Shown here: positions 10,501 to 21,825 of the stretch, in pieces
How positions within the stretch are numbered: the stretch's first letter is position 1
How the letters are laid out: every line of letters begins with the position of its first letter
Origin: Porpolomopsis calyptriformis
Taxonomy: Eukaryota > Basidiomycota > Agaricomycetes > Agaricales > Hygrophoraceae
Reading direction: 5' to 3'
Length of the DNA: 64,000 nucleotides
NCBI GenBank assembly: GCA_951640195.1
Contig: OX621163.1
Location: forward strand, 186,001 to 250,000
Position numbers and translations under genes: made by a program
The notes under the pieces: model-generated
Seen by the model: only the letters and a program-made list of their open reading frames with translations
The model's database searches: none
What the model was told of the DNA's origin: nothing

Positions 10501-12908
10501 GAGTTGTGGTTCTCACAAGTGATCATGCCTGCTCTGCCAGTGGTTTTAGCCAACTACACCGGAATTATGGAGTATCTTCCTACAAGCGTCAGTAATCTCC
10601 AATGGAAAATAGGGACAAGACGTACGACCAAGACCATTCCCCTCACACCTGAAGCATTTTCTTCCATGCGAACCACTCTCTGCGACATCATAAATAACCA
10701 GCCCGATCTCCTAGGCCGATTCGGGTCCTTTTTCTTTGTTGTAGATGCTCGAGGTATCAAACTGCTCTCTAAGCAGCACCACCCAACCGAGAATATATAT
10801 CAGGCACTCTGTTCGATGATTCCTAACATGGACTGGGATTATATGAAGGACCGATCGCATGGAGAACTCTTGCTTGATCTTGGGATTTCATACCATCCTC
10901 CTTCTAGGGAGGATCAGGAGCCATTGGTAGGGCTGTGGAGGTTAGATAGGATCGACGACTCGTACGACCTTATGGGGATGAAAAAAGGAATGACCCATTA
11001 TACTGCCATGTTTGGAGCTTATGGAGGGAGACAGGCTGAAACCAAGTTGAAGAAAAGTCGGCTTGTACACCTTTGCTTCCGATCCAGCTACAACCTTTGC
11101 TTTGAGGTGGTGCGACTTCCTGGCCAAACGAACTACCTATGTGATGACTGTGATGCAGTCAAGACAAATGACCGATTCATGACTAGCTGTGATCACTGGA
11201 AAAAGCTGTTTCAATCTTCTCAAATCCAGTCATTCGGCGTTAGAGAAGAAGTTAGAGGGAGTGGGTTAGCCATTATAAAGCTTCTTGATGTAGCATCTGA
11301 AAAGGTAAGCAGCGAAATAACTGCAAACTAGAAATGTCTAATGATTGCCAGGCACAAGACTATATGTCATCTGACCCTATCATTTGGATCAAGTCGAGCC
11401 TCTTTTTCAAGTTGTTGGCAAGAAGGCTAGCAGAGTTTCAAAACGTCCAACTACACCTTTCACGAAATCGACCAAGCAACTATGGAATGATGGCTACGCT
11501 TATCATCCACCTGATTAAGCACACCATGGTCACGCCAAGGATAAAGCACACATTCTTGAATGATGTGTTGCGAGACCTTCGTTTCAGTTCGATAATGTGG
11601 AGGTTCGGAATGTTCTTTCTTCACGACCTCAAGTTGAAGAAAGGAGTGCTATCTCTAAGAGAACTACCGGAGGAGGATCCAGCTGAGGTTATCCAAGCGT
11701 ATGGACAGTCCTTGAAGAAGCCACAGGCAACTCAAGCCAACCAGCCATATCACCTTATTCAAATGTATCAGCAAGATGCGTGCCCTTGGGGTCCCGATCC
11801 ATCTTGGTCAAGAATTCAGAAACTGTTGGAAACCGAGCCAGAGATTTTCCTTAGGGAATGGAGGTTGGATGATGACTGGGAAGCTCCTGAACTGCTTTAC
11901 ACGAAGCTGTTGTTTGTTGAGTTCACGCATCAGCTGTGGCTAAGTCTGGCAGAGCAGTTTGCATCAGCAGGTGTTTTACCCAAGCCAACCACAGTTCAGG
12001 AAGCAATGGAGACTTGGACGGTACCTGCGATTCAGCATATCATAGGCATTGACCGTTGCCGATTCCTTCCTTCGAGCTGTGGCCTTAAAGGAAAGCTTCC
12101 TTTGAGTCACTCCCGTGATCTATCATTTTCAGCACGTCGGGCAACCTTCTTCCCTGAACAAACTATCCAGATCCCAGAGAATTCAGTCTGGAAACCATAC
12201 ACCAAGCCTGGAGGATATATCTCCACTTACCACCAATATCTTGTGGATTGGGATATGGATGAAGGTGATCAGCTCTGCCGTGAATTGGACAACATATTTG
12301 GCCAGTTACAATGCCTTCCTGTAGGTGGCCTATCGAATAAAAAGGGGAAACAAGTCATATGGGGGATGAAATCAGGCAAGATCAACTTTATTTCGAATTC
12401 AAAGTTCTATCGGATTGAAGAAATTGGGAAAGAGGTGGCTGCGCGTCCACGAACTCAGGTCCTAAAAAGGCCTCATGCTTCAAAGAATATACTTCAGAGA
12501 CGACTAGATGAAACCTTGGGGAGATCGATAAAACCACCTATTCGGAGCCGAAAGTCTGCCAAAATCTACCAAAAACGAAAGCCTCCTGTGAGACGGAAAG
12601 CAGACAACAATCCTTCAGGTTCAGAGAGCGGGAAAGAGCAACAGGTTAGGGTTACTCGCTCAAAGGCCAAGGCTGCCCAGAAAGACGAGGGAAGAAAGGG
12701 GGTGAGTGGTGTGCGGATAACTCGGTCAAGAATGAACGCTGCTAGGAAAGATGCGGAGAGAGAAGATTCAGGTTCAGGAAGACATATAGTAGGTAGATCT
12801 CAGTCAAGAGTCAAGGCTGCTAGGGAATGGGCAGATTTAGAGTCTGATTCCGATTCCGATTCATTAGAGTACACAGATGAGCCAGGATCAGAGCAATCTA
12901 GTAGCTAA
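7541..12908 (+). CDS. Large (about 1650 aa) protein with C48/Ulp1-like region, complete copy
   Basis: Eight exons join in frame: 7541-7618, 7703-7861, 7945-8049, 8103-8116, 8168-8245, 8295-8443, 8492-11304, 11352-12908. A further 54-nt in-frame intron at 9013-9066 is possible. The N-terminus is acidic and serine-rich. The region encoded at about 8800-9130 has the pattern of a C48 cysteine protease (DYQQEKVLVF, then a Trp-rich stretch, VIEPNW, ADTGSW), but Thr stands where the catalytic Cys of DCG is expected. An Asp/Asn-rich acidic run lies at 9460-9560. The C-terminal half carries motifs I associate with large uncharacterised Agaricomycete proteins found with C48-like modules (VVDARGIKL, LVGLWRLD, GAYGGRQAE, WRFGMFFLHD). 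The last 170 residues are very basic with three imperfect repeats (RVTRSKAKAAQKD, RITRSRMNAARKD, SQSRVKAAREW), a likely DNA-binding or nuclear-import tail. Function unknown; SUMO or ubiquitin-like processing or binding is one guess. Confidence 0.7.
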
Positions 12909-15010
12909 TGTATCGATTTGAAGATTATATATTCACAGGTCTATTCTACCTATATGTGTTACACTGCTCATTGTGGTACCCCAATCAGTCTGCCCATGGG
13001 GATGTGGTTATTCTGGGATGTTATCACACTAATGCTATTGATTGAACATAACATGCTGATGGTTAGAGAGCTCGGTGAGAAGTTGAAGGTATAACCTCTG
13101 ATACCTCTTGCATGCTAATTACGGTACCCCAATTATTCCGCACATGAGGATTGGACTACTCCTGATGTTTGTAGCACCAATGCTATTGATTGAACATAAA
13201 ATCCTGATGCTTAGAGGGCTCTCTGATAAGTTGAAGGTATACCCTCCCATACCTGTTGTATACTTATTGCGGCACCCTAGTTAATCCACACGTGATGATT
13301 GAACTATTCCTAACCTTTGTAATACTCATGCTATTGATTGAACATAAAATCCTGATACTCGGAGAGCTCTGTGATAAGTTGAAGGTATATCATCTGATAC
13401 TTCTTACATACTATACCCCAATCATTCCACACATGAGGATTAGACTACTCCTGACCTTTGTAACACTAATGCTGTTGATTTAACATAAAATCCCGATGAT
13501 TAGAGAGCTCTCTGATAAGTTAAAGGTATACCACCCCATGATATCTTATATACTTATTGCGGCACCCTAGTCAATCCATACACGAGGATTAGACTATTCC
13601 CAATGTTTATAACACTGATGCTATTGATTGAACATGAAATCCTGATGCTCAGAGAGCTCTGTGATAACTTGAAGGTATACCCCCCCCTACCTCCTGTATA
13701 CTTCTTGCGGCACCCCAGTCTATCTACACATGATGATTGGACTATTCCCAATGTTTGTAACACAGGTGCTATTGATTGAACATGAAATCCTGATGCTCAG
13801 AGAGCTCTGTGATAAGTTAGAGATATACCCCCCTATACCCCTTATATAGCTTATTGCAGTGCCTCATTCTGTCCATATATTGTCATTCCGAGCATCTGTA
13901 ACACTGGTGCTATTGATTGAACATGAAATTGTGATGTTTAAAGAGGTCTGTGATAAGTTGGAGATATACTCCCCCATACCCCTTATATAGCTTATTGCAG
14001 TACCTCATTCTGACCATATATTGTTATTCCGAGCATCTATGACACTGGTGCTATTGATTGAACATGAAATTGTGATGTTTAAAGAGGTCTGTGATAAGTT
14101 GGAGATATACTCCCTCATACCCTTTATATACCTTATTGGAGTGCCTTATTCTACCCATATATTGTTATTCCGAGCATCTATGACACTAGTGCTATTGATT
14201 GAACATGAAATTATGATGTTTAAAGATGTCTGTAATAAGTTGGAGATATACCCCCCCATACCCCTTATATAACTGATTGCGGTACCCCAAATGGTCTATA
14301 ACTTAGGATTTTTGTATTCCCCACCTCTATGACACTGGGGCTATTGATTGAATATAAAACCCAGGTTTTTAAAGACCTCTGTAATAAGTTGGAGATATAC
14401 CCCCCCATACCCCTTATATGGCTTATTGCAGTACCTTATTCTGCCTATACATCAGGATTTTTGTATTCCCAGTATCTGTGACACTAGTGCTATCAATTGA
14501 ACATAAAATCCTGATTTTTAAAGAGCTCTGTGATAAGTTGGAGATATACCCCCCCATACCCCTTATATCACTGATTGCGGTACCCCAAATGGTCCATAAA
14601 TCGGGATTTTTGTATTCCCCACCTCTATGACACTGGGGCTATCGATTGAATATGAAACCCCGATTTTTAGAGCAGTCTATAGCTACTTATACTTATGCCT
14701 CCTCCTAAAACCTTACTATCTTCCACCATGACATACCAAATGCTCTAAAAATCGGAATTTTCTGTGGGCCCACCATTAGTTCACTGTGCCTATCGAATGG
14801 ACATGAAATTGTGATTTATAGAGTGCAATACAATAGCTGGGCTGCATAATGGTATAAATGGAGTATTTTACATATATCTCAAGAATGGGACCACCGATTT
14901 TTTTAATTTATGGCTTAAACTGATTGTATTGGGATGCCCTAACGATCCCCCAAAGAATTTTGAATTAATTTTGTGCCAGCATTTTGGTCATTTTGTTGAT
15001 AATGGGTCCC
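12367..15010 (+). repeat. Tandem duplication unit A (2644 bp)
   Basis: The unit starts inside the last exon of the large gene (at tgaaatcaggc) and ends at gataatgggtccc. It is followed directly by unit B, which starts with the same tgaaatcaggc. The junctions share the trinucleotide tga (12367-12369, 15011-15013, 17804-17806), so a microhomology-mediated or replication-slippage origin fits. It contains the gene tail, the stop codon and one complete satellite array. Confidence 0.95.
12960..14830 (+). repeat. Satellite array A, about 147-bp unit, about 13 copies
   Basis: Each unit carries a core like gctattgattgaacataaa followed by a segment resembling gagctctgtgataagttg and a gcggtacccc segment. 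The core recurs at about 13040, 13187, 13335, 13480, 13625, 13773, 13916, 14056, 14195, 14344, 14494, 14643 and 14792, so the period is 140-151 bp. Units diverge gradually towards the right end. Short ATG-started frames inside are by-products of the repeat and not genes. Confidence 0.9.
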
Positions 15011-15552
15011 TGAAATCAGGCAAGATCAACTTTATTTCGAATTCAAAGTTCTATCGGATTGAAGAAATTGGGAAAGAGGTGGCTGCGCGTCCACGAACTC
15101 AGGTCCTAAAAAGGCCTCATGCTTCAAAGAATATACTTCAGAGACGACTAGATGAAACCTTGGGGAGATCGATAAAACCACCTATTCGGAGCCGAAAGTC
15201 TGCCAAAATCTACCAAAAACGAAAGCCTCCTGTGAGACGGAAAGCAGACAACAATCCTTCAGGTTCAGAGAGCGGGAAAGAGCAACAGGTTAGGGTTACT
15301 CGCTCAAAGGCCAAGGCTGCCCAGAAAGACGAGGGAAGAAAGGGGGTGAGTGGTGTGTGGATAACTCGGTCAAGAATGAACGCTGCTAGGAAAGATGCGG
15401 AGAGAGAAGATTCAGGTTCAGGAAGACATATAGTAGGTAGATCTCAGTCAAGAGTCAAGGCTGCTAGGGAACGGGCAGATTTAGAGTCTGATTCCGATTC
15501 CGATTCATTAGAGTACACAGATGAGCCAGGATCAGAGCAATCTAGTAGCTAA
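15011..15552 (+). pseudogene. Duplicated 3' end of the large C48-like gene, without promoter
   Basis: Positions 15012-15552 repeat the last 180 codons of the large gene, from KSGKINFISNSKFYR to the stop. The frame stays open, and by chance extends upstream to 14929 into satellite DNA. Two codons differ from the parent: an Arg codon CGG has become TGG near 15358, and the TGG near 12828 corresponds to CGG near 15472. No start, promoter or upstream exon belongs to it, so it is a gene fragment carried by the duplication. Confidence 0.85.
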
Positions 15553-15603
15553 TGTATCGATTTGAAGATTATATATTCACAGGTCTATTCTACCTATATG
15601 TGT

Positions 15604-17625
15604 TACACTGCTCATTGTGGTACCCCAATCAGTCTGCCCATGGGGATGTGGTTATTCTGGGATGTTATCACACTAATGCTATTGATTGAACATAACATGC
15701 TGATGGTTAGAGAGCTTGGTGAGAAGTTGAAGGTATAACCTCTGATACCTCTTGCATGCTAATTACGGTACCCCAATTATTCCGCACATGAGGATTGGAC
15801 AACTCCTGATGTTTGTAGCACCAATGCTATTGATTGAACATAAAATCCTGATGCTTAGAGGGCTCTCTGATAAGTTGAAGGTATACCCTCCCATACCTGT
15901 TGTATACTTATTGCGGCACCCTAGTTAATCCACACATGATGATTGAACTATTCCTAACCTTTGTAATACTCATGCTATTGATTGAACATAAAATCCTGAT
16001 ACTCGGAGAGCTCTGTGATAAGTTGAAGGTATATCATCCGATACTTCTTACATACTATACCCCAATCATTCCACACATGAGGATTAGACTACTCCTGACC
16101 TTTGTAACACTAATGCTGTTGATTTAACATAAAATCCCGATGATTAGAGAGCTCTCTGATAAGTTAAAGGTATACCACCCCATGATATCTTATATACTTA
16201 TTGCGGCACCCTAGTCAATCCATACACAAGGATTAGACTATTCCCAATGTTTATAACACTGATGCTATTGATTGAACATGAAATCCTGATGCTCAGAGAG
16301 CTCTGTGATAACTTGAAGGTATACCCCCCCCTACCTCCTGTATACTTCTTGCGGCACCCCAGTCTATCTACACATGATGATTGGACTATTCCCAATGTTT
16401 GTAACACAGGTGCTATTGATTGAACATGAAATCCTGATGCTCAGAGAGCTCTGTGATAAGTTAGAGATATACCCCCCTATACCCCTTATATAGCTTATTG
16501 CAGTGCCTCATTCTGTCCATATATTGTCATTCCGAGCATCTGTAACACTGGTGCTATTGATTGAACATGAAATTGTGATGTTTAAAGAGGTCTGTGATAA
16601 GTTGGAGATATACTCCCCCATACCCCTTATATAGCTTATTGCAGTACCTCATTCTGACCATATATTGTTATTCCGAGCATCTATAACACTGGTGCTATTG
16701 ATTGAACATGAAATTGTGATGTTTAAAGAGGTCTGTGATAAGTTGGAGATATACTCCCTCATACCCTTTATATACCTTATTGGAGTGCCTTATTCTACCC
16801 ATATATTGTTATTCCGAGCATCTATGACACTAGTGCTATTGATTGAACATGAAATTATGATGTTTAAAGATGTCTGTAATAAGTTGGAGATATACCCCCC
16901 CATACCCCTTATATAACTGATTGCGGTACCCCAAATGGTCTATAACTTAGGATTTTTGTATTCCCCACCTCTATGACACTGGGGCTATTGATTGAATATA
17001 AAACCCAGGTTTTTAAAGACCTCTGTAATAAGTTGGAGATATACCCCCCCATACCCCTTATATAGCTTATTGCGGTACCTTATTCTGCCTATACATCAGG
17101 ATTTTGTTATTCCGAGCCTCTATGACACTACTGCTATCGATTGAACATGAAATCCTGATTTTTAAAGAGCTCTGTGATAAGTTGGAGATATACCCCCCCA
17201 TACCCCTTATATAGCTTATTGCGGTACCCCAAATGGTCTATAAATCAGGATTTTTGTATTCCCAGTATCTGTGACACTAGTGCTATCGATTGAACATAAA
17301 ATCCTGATTTTTAAAGAGCTCTGTGATAAGTTGGAGATATACCCCCCCATACCCCTTATATCACTGATTGCGGTACCCCAAATGGTCCATAAATCGGGAT
17401 TTTTGTATTCCCCACCTCTATGACACTGGGGCTATCGATTGAATATGAAACCCCGATTTTTAGAGCAGTCTATAGCTACTTATACTTATGCCTCCTCCTA
17501 AAACCTTACTATCTTCCACCACGACATACCAAATGCTCTAAAAATCGGAATTTTCTGTGGGCCCACCATTAGTTCACTGTGCCTATCGAATGGACATGAA
17601 ATTGTGATTTATAGAGTGCAATACA
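15604..17625 (+). repeat. Satellite array B, about 147-bp unit, about 14 copies
   Basis: Same array as 12960-14830, in the second tandem unit, with one additional monomer. The extra monomer lies among the CAGGATTTTTG-type units near 17090-17240 and looks like a product of unequal exchange between adjacent monomers. Confidence 0.9.
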
Positions 17626-17803
17626 ATAGCTGGGCTACATAATGGTATAAATGGAGTATTTTACATATATCTCAAGAATGGGACCGCCGATTTTTTTAAT
17701 TTATGGCTTAAACTGATTGTATTGGGATGCCCTAACGATCCCCCAAAGAATTTTGAATTAATTTTGTGCCAGCATTTTGGTCATTTTGTTGATAATGGGT
17801 CCC

Positions 17804-18234
17804 TGATGCTATTTTCTGTGATGGATGGGAATACGATGGAATCGAGCACTACTAGCACACTCAGTGGACCCGTGGCAAGGTAGGTCATCGTCCACTCGTC
17901 CTGAAACTCTCTTATACTATCTCCTCAGGTATTCTTGGACTACGTCGATATCGATATCATGACCTGACTCCCCGAATTATTAATAATTGCAGAAAGAGAT
18001 AAGGACACAGGATGCGGTGCCCAACGAGGTACAAACATCGGAATTCAAAGAGCTCCTTGATAGTTGAGAACATCATCTACGCGCGAGGGAAAAATACCCC
18101 CCTTCCTTCCAAGTCTTGACCGTCCCGAGAGTCGGCGGTATCTATTTCGGGGGCGGACGTTGTCGGAGGTTTAGAGTCTGGAGTGACATGGAAGATAGCC
18201 CACTCACCAGTGAGGGGGCAGCGAGGTTACATCA
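17804..18234. other. Intergenic, nothing recognised
   Basis: Unique sequence between the right edge of the tandem duplication and the 3' end of the Crinkler-type gene. No open frame or repeat of note was seen. Confidence 0.55.
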
Positions 18235-21200
18235 CTAATCTCCTTGAATACGTTTTCGCTTCAAATTTGGTTGAATTCTTTTCGTCAGACGGCTAGCCGA
18301 GATCTCAGCCCCCAGTGCTGTGAATATACCAGAGGAATCTAGCCGCGAGAAAACAGTCATATCCAATGACGCCAAAGCATGAGAATCGGGATCTGGGTCT
18401 GTGAGATCATCCTTGATAGTGGCATGAGCAGGGTAAGCAGCAACAACACGCAAAAGGTTGTATTTTCCTTTTATATTATTTGAGCGAGGGATGGCAGCAA
18501 GACACCGCTTCAGTTTGGGCACAAGTTGGGGACGCGAAGAGAAGGAGAATGGCTCTCCGTTCTGGCAAGCCAAGTTCAGAGGGTCATCCGCACCAGGATA
18601 GAGGTTCTCGCTCACTTTATTTATATAAAATTTGTCGGGCGAAGTAGCCTTGATGGCACCTTCCACGACCTTCGGTTTGAGGTTTTCCCACAGGTAGGCT
18701 TTCACTTGGATCACCACCCACACCAGAGTGTTGTCTGCCAACTTCAGAAGGCAAACAATATCTGGCCCCATGTTGTTATCAGGAAAAAGGAAGGTTAGAC
18801 AACGAGCATCCTGAAACCAGTGCAGAGTTTCTTCTGGAGTCGTCGCATCGAACCCCAAACATGTGTTAGCCACTTGATACGATGGTTGGTCGGTAGGAAA
18901 GACTTGAATCATTCCGTCGCTACCAAGAGTCCAAGCCACGACCTCAGCCGTCTGCTTCACGAAATCGGGCATGTCACGCATTATCAACAGCTTGTCCAAA
19001 GTCCCTACTTCTTTCAATGCTCGGCTGAAGTTCCAAGCAATGTAGTCTTCGAGACCTACTGGTCGCGTTTCATTGTTACGAAGTTGGCCGTCAAGATAAT
19101 GTCGTGCGTCGAACCCCGAAGAACTCAACCAGTTCGCGGCAGCAAGAATAACCAATGGTTCGTCGGCCTTGATTTCTGAGTGTACAAAACGAGCGAATCC
19201 AAGTTCAATGAGTTCCCTCTCTTCCTCGGTCAGCAGAGGTACATTGCGGCGGATGATGTATCGAAAAACGACGCCCGATATAGTTTCTTTCAAGGCTGGC
19301 TCTATGACAGTTTCATGGGTTAAATAAATCGAAAGGGGACGTTGTACAAAGCAAAACATACTATTGTGAAGTTTCTCAAAATCGAACCGGCCAAAAGTCA
19401 TTTTGTTGTGAATGACATCAGGGTGGACCTCGGGCTCAGCAGCGGCACACGCTGGGAAATCGGTGGGCGTGAAAGTCGTACATGCATCAATATATGCATT
19501 TAGCAACCGATAGGGTGAATGATACGCGTATTGCAACAGATGGCTGATGTATGTAGCTGTGAAACGGTACCTGTGCAATAATGGTGAGCCTAAACGAATA
19601 TTGAACATGCTGCAAAAAGAAGTGCAAGCACCTTCCTTGCAGCCAATGCCAGATCCGACTAAGAAACTCTTCACGAGTATCGTTTTCCCAGGAATCTAAA
19701 GGCAAATACCTTCGCACGTACTCTTCCTGAGCCTGACGGGTATCGAAAGATCCCGTGTCGGTAAATAATTCAAAGGACCTGTGCTCCTTGAGGATACCCG
19801 ATGACAACGATTCGTTGACAACCTTGATTGACATTCCTGTCCCTGAAACAATAAACGTAGCCTGAGGAAGCACCTCATGCCACACCCGCACGACCTCTCG
19901 CAGGACTGGGCGTTTCTTGGGAGTCCGCGAAGATTGATTAGTTTCGCCATCGCCATCTTCACGAGAATTCTCTTCTTCATACTTATCTTTAGATACAAAC
20001 GCACCCATATGTCGAGTGGCAGCGAACTGGGCTTCTTCATCTATAGCACAAAAAAACCCCTCGGATGATGCCGACTCGGATATTAGTGCCATGATGCGGC
20101 TAAAGACAGTCTGGATCATCCCCAGAACCTCGTTGGGAGCCCGCCTCAAACCGACTGCCGCAAATTCGTGAAAAATATCCCGTGAACATATGGCGGTGGG
20201 AGTCACTTGTAACAGTAGCCAGAGACGTTGATGATTCTGCGTTAATGTTGAGTCTATTTCATAGGCCAGTGCGAGGAACCTCTCCATGATTAGCAAACGG
20301 CTCAGTAGGACCTGTTCGAACCGGCGTTTGGCCACGACTTCATTGTGATCGCGTGCGTCGCGAAATCTTTTAGAATCACCACCGAGAAAGAAAGGTAGCG
20401 GTGAGTGAAAGCCGCTGGTGTGTTCAAGAGTGTCAGAGATGATATTTGTCACGTCCTTAGAACCAATGGTGGACTGATCGGCAACGCATGTGAAGTAAAG
20501 GCCCCAACGATGAGATAGACCTTCAAGAATCAACCTTGTCTTGCCCAAGCCTGAAGTATTGCAGAGTAGGCTGGAAAATGCTGTCAATTATAATACATCG
20601 AAAGGAGTCTTGACTGACATGTTTCTATTCTTCCTGAACATTCTGTCAATTCGGCCTGAAATTTCATGCTTGCCACTAGACCATCTACCAAGATCATGCA
20701 GCAGTAAGCTCGGCGAACCGTCGATCGAGGGGATCGCTAGATCTTTGAAATGAAGATCCCGGGACCAATCGAATGAGTCGTCGGGGGTCCACAGGGGTAG
20801 CTTACGCTGCCCTAAAAGGTACTCCCGCAATTCTGACTCAATCTCCTCCAGAAATCCAACAATCCGCTGTTTGGTTATTGGTGACCTTTCGGGCGACGAC
20901 GGTGCCTCAGGCAGATCATCGGGTAGAAATTGCGCATTAGTCGGGGTTGTCATCTTTTTGAGCAAATCTGCAAGAGATATGGAGTCAACACAGGTCGCGG
21001 TAACAGGGTTGGTGCATACGGTGGTTACGGATTTTCTGGTATTTCTTCATTAAATGGGCTTCTTTGAGCATTATGAGAAGCTCTGGGTTGTCCGCAAGGA
21101 GGTTCTTGCAAGCCGAAGTATCCAAGTATGTCTGATCCAACGGTTGATCGTGCGCAGCATAGATATTGCGCGCATTAAGAACGACAACGGCTAGAAGATC

Positions 21201-21305
21201 GGCGGCGGTTTTCTCATCTTCCAGCTGTTCGACACTTGTATTGTACCACGGGGTAGGCAGAGATTTATCAAGCTGAGCTTGTTCCCGGTCAGTGACGTTT
21301 GTCAT
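18235..21305 (-). CDS. Crinkler-type effector: P-loop NTPase with PD-(D/E)xK-like nuclease
   Basis: Four exons (21305-21029, 20967-20619, 20570-19632, 19570-18235) join in frame to 966 residues. The N-terminal 210 residues form a header with no recognised motif. Exon 3 opens with a P-loop, NTSGLGKTR, typical of the fused NTPase of fungal Crinkler-type proteins. A Walker-B-like FFCAIDEE and a sensor-like FIVSGTG follow. The C-terminal exon has a restriction-endonuclease-like core: GPDIVCLL, then VVIQVK about 15 residues later (D...QxK form of the catalytic triad). The C-terminus is basic (LKRKRI). Published work on this class proposes an origin from transposon proteins and roles as effectors in conflict or host interaction; whether this copy is expressed or secreted cannot be seen. 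No damage to the frame was found. Confidence 0.82.
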
Positions 21306-21825
21306 GGGCGTCGCTAGTTAAGGAGATGACTGTTGTAGCTGTTTGAATTGCTCACGCTTTGACGTCACCGCCACAGAGTCACAGAGCAAGATCGAAAGAA
21401 GAGAATCCAACGATCATCAACGCTGCTTCGACCTGCACTGCTCCACCCTTAAAATATGTTCACCTACTTAGGCTGCAACTTTCAAAGAGAGATAGCGGCA
21501 GTTCCTGGGCATGAAAAGGACAGACCAATATGCAGAAAATACCATACGGCGAAGGCTCGGAGCCGAAAATGTACCAACGTCCACAGAACGTCCACAGAAA
21601 GATCCAACATGTGATGTGGCATCGTTACTAATTTAAGCGTTCGGATGGTGGCTTTGGCACGGCGAGTGACTATAAAACCAAGGCTACCGTCTGAGCATTG
21701 CGATTTAGAACTTTCTCTTCCCCGTCACTTACTCAACAAAAAATCAAAGGTGACCGTCAGTTGTTTTATCCCGCAACTATAAAACTCCTCTTACACACTC
21801 TTTCAACCAGAAAGTACTTTGCAAC
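21306..21825. other. Divergent intergenic region between two genes
   Basis: This 520-base interval separates the start of the Crinkler-type gene (minus) from the next gene (plus). It probably holds both promoters; a TATA-like gactataaaacc lies at about 21667-21680. No coding frame is supported. Confidence 0.5.

Larger units (their letters stand above)
1..11416 (+). repeat. Large direct duplication, copy 1
   Basis: This block matches 52585-64000 at a constant offset of 52584 with no indel that I could find. I found eleven substitutions, at 694, 1305, 4260, 4704, 5275, 6590, 6715, 7509, 8974, 9718 and 10962. All are transitions and nine fall in a CpG dinucleotide. The left limit is unknown because the window starts inside the repeat. 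It holds five complete or nearly complete genes plus the first two thirds of a sixth. It may be a tandem array with a period of 52.6 kb, a dispersed duplication, or an assembly in which two haplotypes were joined. Confidence 0.97.
15011..17803 (+). repeat. Tandem duplication unit B (2793 bp)
   Basis: This is a second copy of 12367-15010, longer by 149 bp because its satellite array has one extra unit (around 17080-17230). Of about eleven substitutions found by eye against unit A, ten are transitions and eight are at CpG. Confidence 0.95.

Noticed and set aside
14929..15552. Independent 207-residue gene
   Set aside because: It is the duplicated tail of the large gene; its first 27 codons are read through satellite DNA.
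13256..16916. Short ATG-started frames with similar sequences (for example 13256, 14021, 16665)
   Set aside because: They repeat with the satellite period and carry no family pattern.
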